Shown here in pieces: positions 28,901-36,290 of a stretch of 64,000 nt of DNA (position 1 is the first letter of the stretch; each line of letters opens with the position of its first letter). Made by a program: the position numbers and the translations under genes. The notes below the pieces were generated by a model that did not search any database, was not told the origin of the DNA, and was given only the letters and a program-made list of their open reading frames with translations. Source of the DNA: Flavobacteriales bacterium (GTDB taxonomy: Bacteria; Bacteroidota; Bacteroidia; Flavobacteriales_F; PHOS-HE28); NCBI GenBank assembly GCA_020635675.1, contig JACJZJ010000003.1, positions 461,238-525,237 on the forward strand, in the 5' to 3' direction.

Positions 28901-29044
28901 GGCCTGCGCATTCCCACGTTCTGGGCGAACATCCTGGTATTGTGGGTGATGTCCGCATTGCTTGGTTGGGCCCTGCGCCTCGAGCTGTTCCCCAAATTAC
29001 TGGCGCGTTCGGTCAGGCCGTTGCTGCTGAGGCGCGCGGGATGA
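25964..29044 (+). CDS. ABCG-like ABC exporter (ATPase fused to ABC-2 permease) with TerB-like N-terminus
   Basis: 1,026 residues from MSEKILQALLRLF; seven upstream codons were rejected. Residues 1-140 form a helical TerB-like domain (VLLEFILANDEVTDQEHEFV region). Residues about 175-245 form an FHA-like beta region (ILLNGQVMGNDHHYVLSNG). The ATPase (about 250-480) has Walker A MGGSGSGKSTLL, signature ISGGQRKRLNIA, Walker B VLFVDEPTSGLSS and H-loop VVIHQPSSD, in the ABCG/White order. The permease (about 570-850 plus a last segment near 985) has six or seven membrane helices. A long coiled region (about 810-930) interrupts it. The substrate is unknown. It is convergent with siaC. Confidence 0.88.
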   Translation: MSEKILQALLRLFAILANTDRSTSPGGRTGRGILERFLHQQFSPEFVALHMATFDRYVEEFHGGARKDGRKRTSLNSVKVLKICVQVNEELNQRQKFVVLVHLLEFILANDEVTDQEHEFVRTVAETFNVGPEEFTRCLAFVDHRARAREDSPHLLYVDAATSAEMEQARHLHAHGLHGEVRVLHIPSVDLYIARYLGTDRILLNGQVMGNDHHYVLSNGASLRPPEGRPIYYSDILGSFMRERAQQRIVFKAERIGYRFPNGRRGLHDLDLVETSGKLIGIMGGSGSGKSTLLNVLNGNLLPSEGHVTINGIDVHREADRIRGVIGHVSQDDLLIEELSVFQNLFYNAKLCFGDLNDASITERVLKLLHTLGLFDIKDLRVGSTLDKTISGGQRKRLNIALELIREPSVLFVDEPTSGLSSRDSEHIMDLLKELALKGRIVFVVIHQPSSDIFKLFDRLLLIDQEGYPVYYGDPVEAVVYFKRVTGQVNCDVGQCNACGNVNPEQIFNILEARLVDEYGNETDQRRIGPEAWNEVFRAQMEGRMALAQEERSVPKSTFRAPGWWRQLKVYFKRDLLAKLANRQYVLINMIEAPALAFIMAFFLRYHKVAHDATGGYVFRTNTNVPQYLFIAVIVALFLGLTVAAEEIIRDRRILQREKFLALSWSSYLTSKVGILFMISAVQSLLFVLVGSLLLNIHGMGFMHWAVLFSTSCFANVLGLNVSASFNSAKVIYIMIPVLIIPQLLFSGIIVKFDKLHPFFASEKHVPWIGNIMASRWAYEALAVTQFKENAYERIFFPFDQRMRTANWKKDLWVKELQHRIDRIDRELKGREDAAELSYDLALVRHELGRESRDLEGFGTLAPERLMPATVNDSALHVLRDELRVLTNHYRRLYKEAEQEKERIIAAMTASPELRADYFTLLNAYRNDDLADVVTNKNDVDLIAEADGELVQKSDPIYVEPRGRGFFGAQFYAPAKYTLGLRIPTFWANILVLWVMSALLGWALRLELFPKLLARSVRPLLLRRAG

Positions 29045-29046
29045 AC

Positions 29047-29072
29047 AAAAAAGGGCCGCCAATGGCGACCCT
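29047..29072 (-). terminator. Rho-independent terminator of the siaB-siaC unit
   Basis: On the minus strand, stem GGGTCGCC/GGCGGCCC (one mismatch) with loop ATT is followed by T6. It lies 20 bases after the siaC stop. Confidence 0.8.
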
Positions 29073-29090
29073 TGCTGAACGCGTGGTCCG

Positions 29091-29483
29091 TCAATTCCCG
29101 TCGACCTCCTCGATCTGGATCATCTTGAAGGGGATGTTGATGATGGCCTGATAGTCCTCACCGGCCTCGAGCATGTCCTCATCGTCCTCTTCGTAATGCC
29201 AATGCACCACCACGTCCTTGCCGTTGGACCGGATGGCCTCAAGTTTCTTGAACAGGTCCAGGATGCATTTGGACGAGCTCGTGTTGAAGTACTCGAGCTG
29301 CACGTGCATCAGCGTGCGTGGTTGCGCGGTGCGTGCGTACTCGTCCACCCAGTTGATCAATGGTTTGTAGAACTCGATGGAGTTCTCGGGAATGGAGCGG
29401 CCCCGTAGATCGAGCTTGCCCGAGGTCGGGTCAAGGTCCACCTGTGGGGTCTTGGTCGTGCCTTCGATATGCAGGGGGGACAT
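29091..29483 (-). CDS. siaC: SiaC-family regulatory phosphoprotein (DUF1987)
   Basis: 130 residues, the family length. In Pseudomonas aeruginosa SiaC is phosphorylated on Thr68 by the kinase SiaB and, when unphosphorylated, activates a diguanylate cyclase. Here the motif LEYFNTSSSK places a Thr at exactly residue 68. The N-terminal TPQVDLDPTSGKLDLRGRSIPEN and the C-terminal EAGEDYQAIINIPFKMI are family hallmarks. It lies directly downstream of siaB (7 bp gap), with a terminator after it. No cyclase or SiaA-type phosphatase is adjacent, so its output partner is elsewhere or different. Confidence 0.92.
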   Translation of the reverse strand: MSPLHIEGTTKTPQVDLDPTSGKLDLRGRSIPENSIEFYKPLINWVDEYARTAQPRTLMHVQLEYFNTSSSKCILDLFKKLEAIRSNGKDVVVHWHYEEDDEDMLEAGEDYQAIINIPFKMIQIEEVDGN

Positions 29484-29490
29484 GGTGTGA

Positions 29491-30054
29491 TCAATTGGTC
29501 ACGTTCACATTGAGGCTGAAAAAGGCGCTGTCCGTATCGAACGGTACGAACCCGTATTCGAGCTTGTTGCCGCTGCGCCTGGCGATGTCGATGATGCCCA
29601 GTCCTCCACCACCGCTCTCGGTGTAACGACCGTCCGCGAGGGTCTCTTTGTAGAATTCCCTCAGTTGGTCATGGTCCATCGCGTTGATCCGGTCCAACCG
29701 GGTGCGCATCGCATCGACCTCGCCGCCGGCCATGAAGTTGCCGGTGAGGACCGAGTAGCCATCGTCTTGGTGCACGATCATGACCATCCCATGCGGTTCG
29801 TTGGTGGGTACCGCGCGACCGTCGGTGAGCTTCTTGCGGGCATTGTGATGGAACAGGTTCTGGAGGCATTCCATCACCACATTGAACACCCGTTTTCGGA
29901 CCCGCGGGTCCGATTCGATGACGAGCATCTTGCGTTCGACAAGGCCCAACAGCGCGGAAATGAGCTCATCGGAAAGTAAGCCCTTGAAGGAGAGCATCAC
30001 ACGCTGTCTCTCCAATTCGTCATACATGTCATAGATGCGGTCGAGCATGCTCAT
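29491..30054 (-). CDS. siaB: SiaB-family protein kinase
   Basis: 187 residues from MSMLDRIYDM (MLDRIYDM at 30048 is possible). It is a GHKL-type ATPase-like protein with an N-box-like NVVMECLQNLFHHN at about residue 80 and a G-box GGGGLGIIDIARRSG near 150. Members phosphorylate SiaC and resemble SpoIIAB-type anti-sigma kinases. Pairing with siaC in one unit supports the call. Upstream, at 30055-30203, it is divergent from the methyltransferase gene. Confidence 0.9.
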   Translation of the reverse strand: MSMLDRIYDMYDELERQRVMLSFKGLLSDELISALLGLVERKMLVIESDPRVRKRVFNVVMECLQNLFHHNARKKLTDGRAVPTNEPHGMVMIVHQDDGYSVLTGNFMAGGEVDAMRTRLDRINAMDHDQLREFYKETLADGRYTESGGGGLGIIDIARRSGNKLEYGFVPFDTDSAFFSLNVNVTN

Positions 30055-30203
30055 GCCTTGCTCCGTCTTGTGACAGGTCCACGCAAAAGTGCGCAAGCCC
30101 CACCCGGACCTCGGGCGTTCGTGCCTTTAGTTATCCACGGTTTTGTCAACCCTGCCCGACGCAACGGGCCGCAGCGATGGATTACTTTGTGCGACCGCCT
30201 CAC

Positions 30204-30932
30204 ATGACCTGGTACAGGGACTGGTTCGGCACACCCTACTACGCCATGCTCTATGGGCATCGCGATGGGTCGGAAGCGCGCCCTTGGGTCGGTACCATCA
30301 TCGACCGCACCGGAATAAGGCCCGGGTCCTGCGTTCTGGACGTGGCCTGTGGCCGCGGTAGACATGCCCTTTGGTTCGCGCAGGCCGGCATGCAGGTGGA
30401 GGGCATCGATATCAGCCCTGAGAACATCGCCGAGGCCCAGGCCCTGGTCCCGCAAGGCCGGTTCCACGTCCATGACATGCGAGAGCCATTCGCCATCGAA
30501 AGGTGCGATCTGGTCGTCAGCCTGTTCACGAGCCTCGGCTACTTTACCGAGCCTGAGGACGACCAGCGGGCGGTGAACGCCTGTGTGCAGGCCCTTCGAC
30601 CGGGTGGGTGGTTCGTGGTGGACTTTATGAACACACCGCGCATGCTGGAACAACTCGTGCCCGAGGAGGAAGTGCGGCGGAACGGTGTGGTGTTCCATAT
30701 CCGGAGGGTCGTTCGGGGCCGGTTCGTGTTCAAGATGATCGACGTGACCGATAAAGGATGCACGCACCACTTCGAGGAGCGCGTCGAGGCGATCGTGCCT
30801 GAGGAGCTCGAGCGGATGGTGACACGGGCCGGAGCCTCCATTGTGGACCGCACGGACGGGCCCCGGCCGACGCCGTTCGATCCTGTTCTTTCCGACCGCT
30901 TCGTGCTCTGGGCCAGACGACCGCTGCAATGA
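30204..30932 (+). CDS. Class I SAM-dependent methyltransferase
   Basis: 242 residues from MTWYRDWFGTPYYAMLYGHRD, a typical start of this Bacteroidota family. An ATG at 30177 is possible, but the segment between them contains TTACTTTG, which looks like a -7 box. SAM-binding motif I is VLDVACGRGRHAL, motif II is GIDISPENI, and motif III-like VVSLFTSLGYFTEPEDD follows. PGGWFVVDFMNTPRM is the post-strand-5 segment. The substrate is unknown. The stop overlaps the next start (ATGA). Confidence 0.85.
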   Translation: MTWYRDWFGTPYYAMLYGHRDGSEARPWVGTIIDRTGIRPGSCVLDVACGRGRHALWFAQAGMQVEGIDISPENIAEAQALVPQGRFHVHDMREPFAIERCDLVVSLFTSLGYFTEPEDDQRAVNACVQALRPGGWFVVDFMNTPRMLEQLVPEEEVRRNGVVFHIRRVVRGRFVFKMIDVTDKGCTHHFEERVEAIVPEELERMVTRAGASIVDRTDGPRPTPFDPVLSDRFVLWARRPLQ

Positions 30933-31627
30933 CCGCTACCATCGCGCTGCTATTCCTGGTGGTCCCCCTGATGGCCGGGTTCGTGGTGCGGACCTGGCGC
31001 CCCGGCCCACATTGGTCGCGCTCGCTCCTCTCGTTCGGCGGCGCGTTCCTGCTCGGCGTTACCGTGATGCACATGCTGCCGGAACTGTATGCGGAAGGTG
31101 GGGCGGTGATCGGGATGTGGCTGCTTGGCGGATTCCTGCTACAGGTCCTTTTGGAGTTCTTCAGTCAAGGGATCGAGCACGGCCATCAGCATCTCCTGCC
31201 CGGCAAGACCCTTCCCCTCGTGACGCTGATCGGTCTTTGCGTTCATGCGTTCGTGGAGGCGGTCCCCTTTGCAGCACCGACCATTGCAATGGACATTCCC
31301 TTCGTGCTCGGGGTACTGCTCCACAAGGTCCCGATGGCCCTCGCCCTGGCCGCGGTGATGGATCGTTCCGGGGTGGCGCCACGCCGCGCCTGGACCTACC
31401 TGCTCCTCTTCGCGGTCTCCGCGCCCGTCGGCATCGCTGTGGGATCGGCGATGGGTCGAAGCGCCGCCCCTGAGGTCTTGTTCTATGCGCTCGCGCTCGC
31501 CATTGGCATGCTACTACACATCAGTACCACCATCATATTCGAAAGCGCTCCGGAGCATCGTTTTCACCGGCAGCGCTTTGTCGCGGTGCTTGTCGGTATC
31601 GGCCTTGCCTTTCTGGCGGTGCACTGA
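30929..31627 (+). CDS. ZIP-family metal transporter
   Basis: 232 residues with about 7-8 membrane segments. ZIP features are the His-rich loop EHGHQHLLPGK between TM3 and TM4, the TM4 metal site CVHAFVEAVPF (degenerate from HNFPEG) and the TM5 motif LLHKVPMALAL. Family members move Zn2+ or other divalent metals into the cytoplasm. It overlaps the upstream methyltransferase gene by 4 bp, so the two are co-translated. Confidence 0.85.
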   Translation: MTATIALLFLVVPLMAGFVVRTWRPGPHWSRSLLSFGGAFLLGVTVMHMLPELYAEGGAVIGMWLLGGFLLQVLLEFFSQGIEHGHQHLLPGKTLPLVTLIGLCVHAFVEAVPFAAPTIAMDIPFVLGVLLHKVPMALALAAVMDRSGVAPRRAWTYLLLFAVSAPVGIAVGSAMGRSAAPEVLFYALALAIGMLLHISTTIIFESAPEHRFHRQRFVAVLVGIGLAFLAVH

Positions 31628-31668
31628 AGATCCCCCCTGTTGACAATGATCGTTCCTTTCACATGTAC

Positions 31669-31693
31669 TAACTTTGTAATTCAAAGTACTTTG
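31669..31693 (+). promoter_or_regulatory. Promoter with overlapping operator-like palindromes before the HTH_34 operon
   Basis: A -7 box TAACTTTG at 31669-31676 is followed by the perfect palindrome CAAAGTACTTTG at 31682-31693. ACTTTG (31671) and CAAAGT (31682) also form an inverted repeat with 5-bp spacing. The palindrome would lie at the transcription start and ends four bases before the ATG. Autoregulation by the winged-helix protein encoded next is the simplest reading. Confidence 0.6.
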
Positions 31694-31697
31694 TACC

Positions 31698-32345
31698 ATG
31701 GCAACATCCTCTCATTTGGACGAATTGACCCGTATCCGAGGGCTGATGGACCGAAGCACCCGCTTCCTGTCCCTGAGCGGATCGAGCGGCATCTTCGCGG
31801 GGGCCGTGGCGATCGCGGGAGCGGCAGCCGGCCGTGTGCATTACGCGGCCATCGGATCGCAGGACCGTATCGCCCGTTTGCAGGAAGGAGGGCCTGCGAT
31901 GCTGGACCCCGCCTATGCGGACCATGTGGGTTTTCTGCTTGCGGATGCATTGGTGGTCCTTTTTGTCGCGCTGCTGGGCGCGTGGTGGTTCACGAGAAGG
32001 AGGGCGGGACGGACCGGTCAGAGCCTTTGGGATGCCTCCGCAAGGCGTCTGCTGATCAACATGGCGATCCCCCTTGCCACCGGCGGGCTGTTCTCCTTCG
32101 CCTTGTTCCGGCATAACGACGCATTCCTGGTCGCCCCTGCCACGCTCGTTTTCTACGGAACGGCCCTGTTGAACGCATCGAAATACACGCTCGACGAAGT
32201 GCGCTGGCTCGGTGCGATCGAGATCGCGCTGGGGCTGATCGCCTGCTACTGGCCCGAGGCCGCACTGCTCCTTTGGACCATCGGGTTCGGCCTACTGCAT
32301 ATCGTCTACGGGCTGCTCATGTACCTGCGCTACGAAAGGAAATGA
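31698..32345 (+). CDS. Integral membrane protein of the HTH_34/DUF4173 operon
   Basis: 215 residues with six probable membrane segments: two near 25-110, a pair at about 115-160, then two C-terminal ones (LGAIEIALGLIACYWP and LLLWTIGFGLLHIVYGLLMYL). The N-terminus (LDELTRIRGLMDRSTRFLSLSG) is cytoplasmic and amphipathic. I know this type as the usual first gene of a conserved Bacteroidota trio (membrane protein, winged-helix regulator, DUF4153/4173 protein), but no function is established. It overlaps the next gene by 4 bp. Confidence 0.72.
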   Translation: MATSSHLDELTRIRGLMDRSTRFLSLSGSSGIFAGAVAIAGAAAGRVHYAAIGSQDRIARLQEGGPAMLDPAYADHVGFLLADALVVLFVALLGAWWFTRRRAGRTGQSLWDASARRLLINMAIPLATGGLFSFALFRHNDAFLVAPATLVFYGTALLNASKYTLDEVRWLGAIEIALGLIACYWPEAALLLWTIGFGLLHIVYGLLMYLRYERK

Positions 32346-32638
32346 TCGAGCGATTGGACAAGGCGTTGGAAAGCCGTGTGCGCATGGGCATCATGGCCGT
32401 TCTTGTGGTGAACGATTGGGTGGGGCACGCCACATTGAAGGAGTTGTTGAAAGTGACCGATGGCAACCTCGCCAGCCATCTCGCTGCGCTCGAGCGGTCG
32501 GGTTACATCCAGGTCCGGAAGCGCTTCATCGGTCGTCGCCCGAATACCAGCTACCGGTCCACCACCGTTGGAACGAATGCCTTTCGTGACCACATCGATG
32601 CCATCGCCCGATTGATCGACCGGACCCAAAGGACATGA
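32342..32638 (+). CDS. Winged-helix transcriptional regulator (HTH_34 type)
   Basis: 98 residues from MIERLDKALESRVRMGIM, a one-domain winged helix. The recognition helix is in DGNLASHLAALERSGYIQVRKRFIGRRPNTSYRST, where the last part is the wing; this matches the HTH_34 (MarR/ArsR-like) family. Its start overlaps the upstream stop and its stop overlaps the next start (both ATGA), so the three genes are translationally coupled. The palindrome before the operon is its likely operator. The ligand is unknown. Confidence 0.88.
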   Translation: MIERLDKALESRVRMGIMAVLVVNDWVGHATLKELLKVTDGNLASHLAALERSGYIQVRKRFIGRRPNTSYRSTTVGTNAFRDHIDAIARLIDRTQRT

Positions 32639-34206
32639 ACCGCTCTGTTCCAATATCACCTGGGCGGAAGGGTGTCGCGGCCGGATTCCTGGTGGTCGCG
32701 ATCGCCACGGTCCTCTTCGACCGGCTTTTTTGGCAACAAGGCATGGGGGTGAACGTGCTGCTTTTCATCATCCTCGTCGTCGCCGCGCATTTGGTCCGCT
32801 CGGATATTTCGGTGCTTTCCCCTTCGGCCCGGTGGCTCGGCTTCGGGTCGGTGTTGGCGGCCTGCATGGTCGTGGTGCATGACAGTGTCGTGGCCACCAT
32901 CGCGGCGTGGTCTTCCATATGCCTCTTTGCAGCGATGGCACAGCGGGCCGCGTTGCGCAGCCTCGTTGGAGGTGCTCTGGAGTGGTCGTTGAACCTCCTT
33001 CGTGTACCGCTCAGTGCGATCGTTGCCGTGAACGCGGTGCTGGAGAACAGACCCATGGCGGCCCGCGGTTGGAAGTGGCTGCGCCTGTCGATCCTGCCGC
33101 TCTTTGCGCTGGTATTGTATTTATCGATCTACCGAGCGGCAGATCCGCGCTTCGACGCGCTGACGTCGGGCGTGGTCGATCGGATCGCGATCTGGCTGCA
33201 CCAACTCTTCAGCGAGGTGCTCACAGCACATGCATTGTTCCTTCTTTTCGCGGTGGTGCTGTGCACCGCATTGCTGCGCCGGATGACCACGGGGTCGATC
33301 GCGCGTTGGGAGGCCGGTCGCTCCGAAATTCTGGTGCGCGTCAGAAAGCGACGGCCGCATTGGCTGGCTCCCGGGTCGCTGGACCCGCTCGAAAAGGAAC
33401 GCCAACGGGGGATCCTGCTGCTCGCCGTCATGAACGGGCTGCTCCTGGTGGTCAACGTGATCGACATCGATTGGCTCTGGTTCGATTTCACGGTGCCGGT
33501 CGGATTCGATCTGAAGCAATTCGTGCATGAGGGGACCTGGTTGCTGATCCTGAGCATCCTGTTGAGCATGGGCATTCTTTTCCACCTGTTCCGCGGTAAC
33601 CTGAATTTCCATCCGAGGGCCGGAATGCTGCGCGTTCTTGCATTGGCCTGGGTGATGCAGAATTTCGTCCTTGGTGTTTCGGTCTTTCTCCGGAATTACC
33701 ACTACATCGATTTCCATGGACTGGCCTACAAACGGATCGGTGTCATCGTATTCCTGGCCTTGGTGTTGGTCGGTTTGATCGCCCTGTTCCGCAAGATCCA
33801 GATGCGCCGAAGTATGTTCCATGTTTTGCGCGTGAACGCCTGGGCAGCCTATGTGATGCTCCTGTTCCTGGCCTTGTTCGACTGGGACAGCCTGATCGTG
33901 CGCTACAACCTGCAGCATTGGAACCAGGGGCAGATCGACGTGGACAACTATCTCGAGATGAGCGACAAGGTCATTCCGCTCTTGTATGCCGATCTGCCGA
34001 AGGTGGATGCGCAGATGGCGAAGCATAGGATGAACCCGGTACGTTGGGTGGAACACTTGGATCCGCAGGGGTTCCTGCGCGACCTGGAGCGCAAGCGCCG
34101 GCGATTCATCGAACGCCATACCGAACAGGGCTGGCCCTCTTGGAGCTGGGCCGAAGCACGCACGTTCGCACAATTGCAAAAGATGGGGCTCGCCGATGCA
34201 AAATGA
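32635..34206 (+). CDS. DUF4173-type polytopic membrane protein
   Basis: 523 residues with about 11-12 membrane helices. The C-terminal soluble part contains IVRYNLQHWNQGQIDVDNYL followed by MSDKVIPLLYADLP, the hallmark order of DUF4153/DUF4173 proteins, and ends in a basic helix (LRDLERKRRRFIERH). It is coupled to the winged-helix regulator by a 4-bp overlap. Its function is unknown; regulation by that protein is inferred from operon structure. Confidence 0.82.
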   Translation: MNRSVPISPGRKGVAAGFLVVAIATVLFDRLFWQQGMGVNVLLFIILVVAAHLVRSDISVLSPSARWLGFGSVLAACMVVVHDSVVATIAAWSSICLFAAMAQRAALRSLVGGALEWSLNLLRVPLSAIVAVNAVLENRPMAARGWKWLRLSILPLFALVLYLSIYRAADPRFDALTSGVVDRIAIWLHQLFSEVLTAHALFLLFAVVLCTALLRRMTTGSIARWEAGRSEILVRVRKRRPHWLAPGSLDPLEKERQRGILLLAVMNGLLLVVNVIDIDWLWFDFTVPVGFDLKQFVHEGTWLLILSILLSMGILFHLFRGNLNFHPRAGMLRVLALAWVMQNFVLGVSVFLRNYHYIDFHGLAYKRIGVIVFLALVLVGLIALFRKIQMRRSMFHVLRVNAWAAYVMLLFLALFDWDSLIVRYNLQHWNQGQIDVDNYLEMSDKVIPLLYADLPKVDAQMAKHRMNPVRWVEHLDPQGFLRDLERKRRRFIERHTEQGWPSWSWAEARTFAQLQKMGLADAK

Positions 34207-34251
34207 TACCCGCGCCCCATCCAATGGCCTGCTTTCCGATCCCCACAGGCG

Positions 34252-34983
34252 ATGAAAAGGACCGACCATTGGACACGCCATGTGCCCTGGATGCTCGCTT
34301 TTGCCATTGCTATGGCCTGGCTTGAATCGGCTGTGGTGGTCTATCTCCGGGCACTGTACTATCCGGACGGCTTCGCCTTTCCCCTGGTACCTATCGATCG
34401 TCGCCTGGCGCTCGCGGAGCTCGGTCGTGAAGCGGCGACGCTGGTCATGCTCTTCGCTCCGGGCGCGGTGCTCACCCGACGGCGTATCGGCCGCTTTGCC
34501 TGGTTTTGTGTACTGTTCGGTGTTTGGGACCTTTTCTACTATGTCTGGCTGAAGGTCCTCCTTGACTGGCCCGAAGGCCTTCTGACCCCGGACATCCTCT
34601 TCCTGATACCCACACCTTGGGTGGGCCCGGTATTGGCGCCCTGCCTTGTCTCTCTTGGATCCGCGGTCTTTGGTCTTCTTCTGCTCGATGGTCCTGCCCA
34701 CGACCGCGGGCATCGCTTCGGTCCCCTGGCCTGGCTCCTGCTGATCACCGGGGCATGTTCCATTCTCGCGTCGTTCGTAGTGGACCCTCTGGAATACATG
34801 ATGGTCCGGGGGGGCGGGGTATGGACCCTGCCTCCGAAGACCGGAGGAGCATTGAACGGGCTGGGTGGCTATGTACCCACAAGTTTCCCCTGGTGGCTTT
34901 TTACGCTGGGCTCTGTGCTGGCCGTCATCGGCATCCGGAAAGCATTGGTACACAAGCCGGAGCGAAGGTCGCCCGTCCGGTGA
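34252..34983 (+). CDS. Integral membrane protein of unknown function
   Basis: 243 residues with six or seven hydrophobic segments and charged loops (LVPIDRRLALAELGREAATL, PTPWVGPVL, MMVRGGGVWTLPPKTGG). No family is recognised with confidence. It follows the DUF4173 gene by 45 bp and may belong to the same transcript. Confidence 0.68.
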   Translation: MKRTDHWTRHVPWMLAFAIAMAWLESAVVVYLRALYYPDGFAFPLVPIDRRLALAELGREAATLVMLFAPGAVLTRRRIGRFAWFCVLFGVWDLFYYVWLKVLLDWPEGLLTPDILFLIPTPWVGPVLAPCLVSLGSAVFGLLLLDGPAHDRGHRFGPLAWLLLITGACSILASFVVDPLEYMMVRGGGVWTLPPKTGGALNGLGGYVPTSFPWWLFTLGSVLAVIGIRKALVHKPERRSPVR

Positions 34984-35052
34984 CCCCCGCTAATGTTGAA
35001 AAAAGGAGTAACCCACAGCGGACAACCTCGTACAAGCCGTGCGTCTATTGCC

Positions 35053-35376
35053 ATGGATCCCAAAACGAAAATGGTAGCCGAAGCGCGTCTTTTCATCAGG
35101 CTGGGCCTTTTGTCCTTTGCCGGCTTCGTGTTCTACTATGCCCACCTGTTCTTTGGGCTCCTGGACAACGCTTTCTTGTTCAAGGCATTGGCGATAACGT
35201 TCCTGCTGGCCACCGTGCCGCTCCCGATCATCGCCGTCAACAACAAGAGGCTCTTCCCGGAGCTGAAGGGCAGCGGAAAAGCGGTGCTCACATTGGCCTC
35301 CCTGCTGCTGTTGATGCATCACTTCCTGATGACCTTCATTTTCGTCCTGTTCCTGCAGGGCGAGCGGGTCTTTTAG
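35053..35376 (+). CDS. Small membrane protein of unknown function
   Basis: 107 residues from MDPKTKMVAEARLF with three hydrophobic segments (SFAGFVFYYAHLFFGLL, ALAITFLLATVPLPIIA, LASLLLLMHHFLMTFIFVLF). A frame start at 34993 was rejected because TAATGTTG at 34991 looks like a -7 element inside it. Its function is unknown. Confidence 0.6.
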   Translation: MDPKTKMVAEARLFIRLGLLSFAGFVFYYAHLFFGLLDNAFLFKALAITFLLATVPLPIIAVNNKRLFPELKGSGKAVLTLASLLLLMHHFLMTFIFVLFLQGERVF

Positions 35377-35499
35377 GGCGGTAGGATGCGATCGGTCCGG
35401 TCCTGCTCCATGGCTGTTGGAGAAGGAACGACCTCGCCTTGCCCTTGCGATCCGGAACGCAAACGATGAAACTTCCTGCCCATTCTCCGCGTTGAACCT

Positions 35500-35655
35500 A
35501 TTGCCGACCCCGTAAGGTCGGATGGAACAAGGCCCCGTAAGGCCTCCGAGATTGCCCGGTGAAGGGGTATTCGCCAAGTGGCGCCAAAAACCCCCTTCGG
35601 CCCGTAAGCCGACATCGGGATGAGAACGAAGCACGCCCCGTAAGGCGTGCTTCCT
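35500..35655. ncRNA. Chain of five stem-loops, four with a CCGTAA loop (candidate structured RNA or terminator cluster)
   Basis: Hairpins: 35504-35521 (CCGACC/GGTCGG), 35530-35545 (AGGCC/GGCCT), a nested long one at 35561-35598 (GAAGGGG/CCCCTTC around CGCC/GGCG), 35597-35612 (TCGGC/GCCGA), and 35629-35652 (AAGCACGCC/GGCGTGCTT). The first, second, fourth and fifth have the same six-base loop CCGTAA on the plus strand although stem sequences differ. The region lies between convergent genes. At least the last hairpin can act as a terminator of the FMN reductase gene. A separate RNA role is only a hypothesis. Confidence 0.45.
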
Positions 35656-36234
35656 TCATTTTGCGGCCTCCTGCCGGTCCATTGACCGTCTGGCCGTCAT
35701 GCACCAGGTAAGCTCTGTCAGCAGCCGATCGGACCGTGCGTTCCATGTGCCACCATCGGTCGGAACACCCGCTTCGTCAAAGGCGTCCTGCACATGCGGC
35801 ACAGGCATCATGGCCGGCACGGTCCAGGCCCGCATCTTCCAGAGCGAGAACTGCAGCGAAGTGATCACCTGGGTGCCACCGAAGGCACCATCGGACACCG
35901 TGACGATGGATACGGGCTTCCGGTGCCATTCGTCGTAGAGCAGGTCGATGAAGTTCTTCAATGAGGCGGGGTAGCCACCGTTGTATTCAGGGGTCACGAT
36001 GATGACGCCGTCGGCTTCGGCGATGGACCGTGATACGGTCCGCGCGATGTCCGGCGGATCTTGCATGAACCGCAACCGCTCGTGGAAGACCGGTAGGTCC
36101 AGCGCTTTCAGGTCGAGGATCGAGGCCCGGTCGCGGCCCATGGCCCGGATCCGGTCTTGCAAGTACAAGGCCACCCGGTGACTGTTGCGTCCATCCCGAA
36201 CGCTGGAGGATAAGATGCGGATATCGAATTGCAT
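35656..36234 (-). CDS. NADPH-dependent FMN reductase
   Basis: 192 residues of flavodoxin-like fold. The FMN-phosphate region is ILSSSVRDGRNSHRVA, and the family signature IIVTPEYNGGYPASLKNFID is complete, followed by KPVSIVTVSDGAFGG. Such enzymes reduce FMN, quinones, azo dyes or chromate with NAD(P)H in the cytoplasm. The physiological substrate is unknown. A -7 box lies 17 bp before the start. Confidence 0.9.
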   Translation of the reverse strand: MQFDIRILSSSVRDGRNSHRVALYLQDRIRAMGRDRASILDLKALDLPVFHERLRFMQDPPDIARTVSRSIAEADGVIIVTPEYNGGYPASLKNFIDLLYDEWHRKPVSIVTVSDGAFGGTQVITSLQFSLWKMRAWTVPAMMPVPHVQDAFDEAGVPTDGGTWNARSDRLLTELTWCMTARRSMDRQEAAK

Positions 36235-36250
36235 GGGGTTACGGTCCGGA

Positions 36251-36258
36251 CAAAACTA
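36251..36258 (-). promoter_or_regulatory. Bacteroidota -7 box for the FMN reductase gene
   Basis: TAGTTTTG on the minus strand matches TAnnTTTG, 17 bp before the ATG at 36234. Confidence 0.55.
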
Positions 36259-36290
36259 GCTGTACCGGATCGGGAGCATCCGTACGTTCC

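Noticed and set aside
33121..34953. 610-residue minus-strand frame
   Set aside because: Antisense to two membrane-protein genes with consistent hydrophobic helices.
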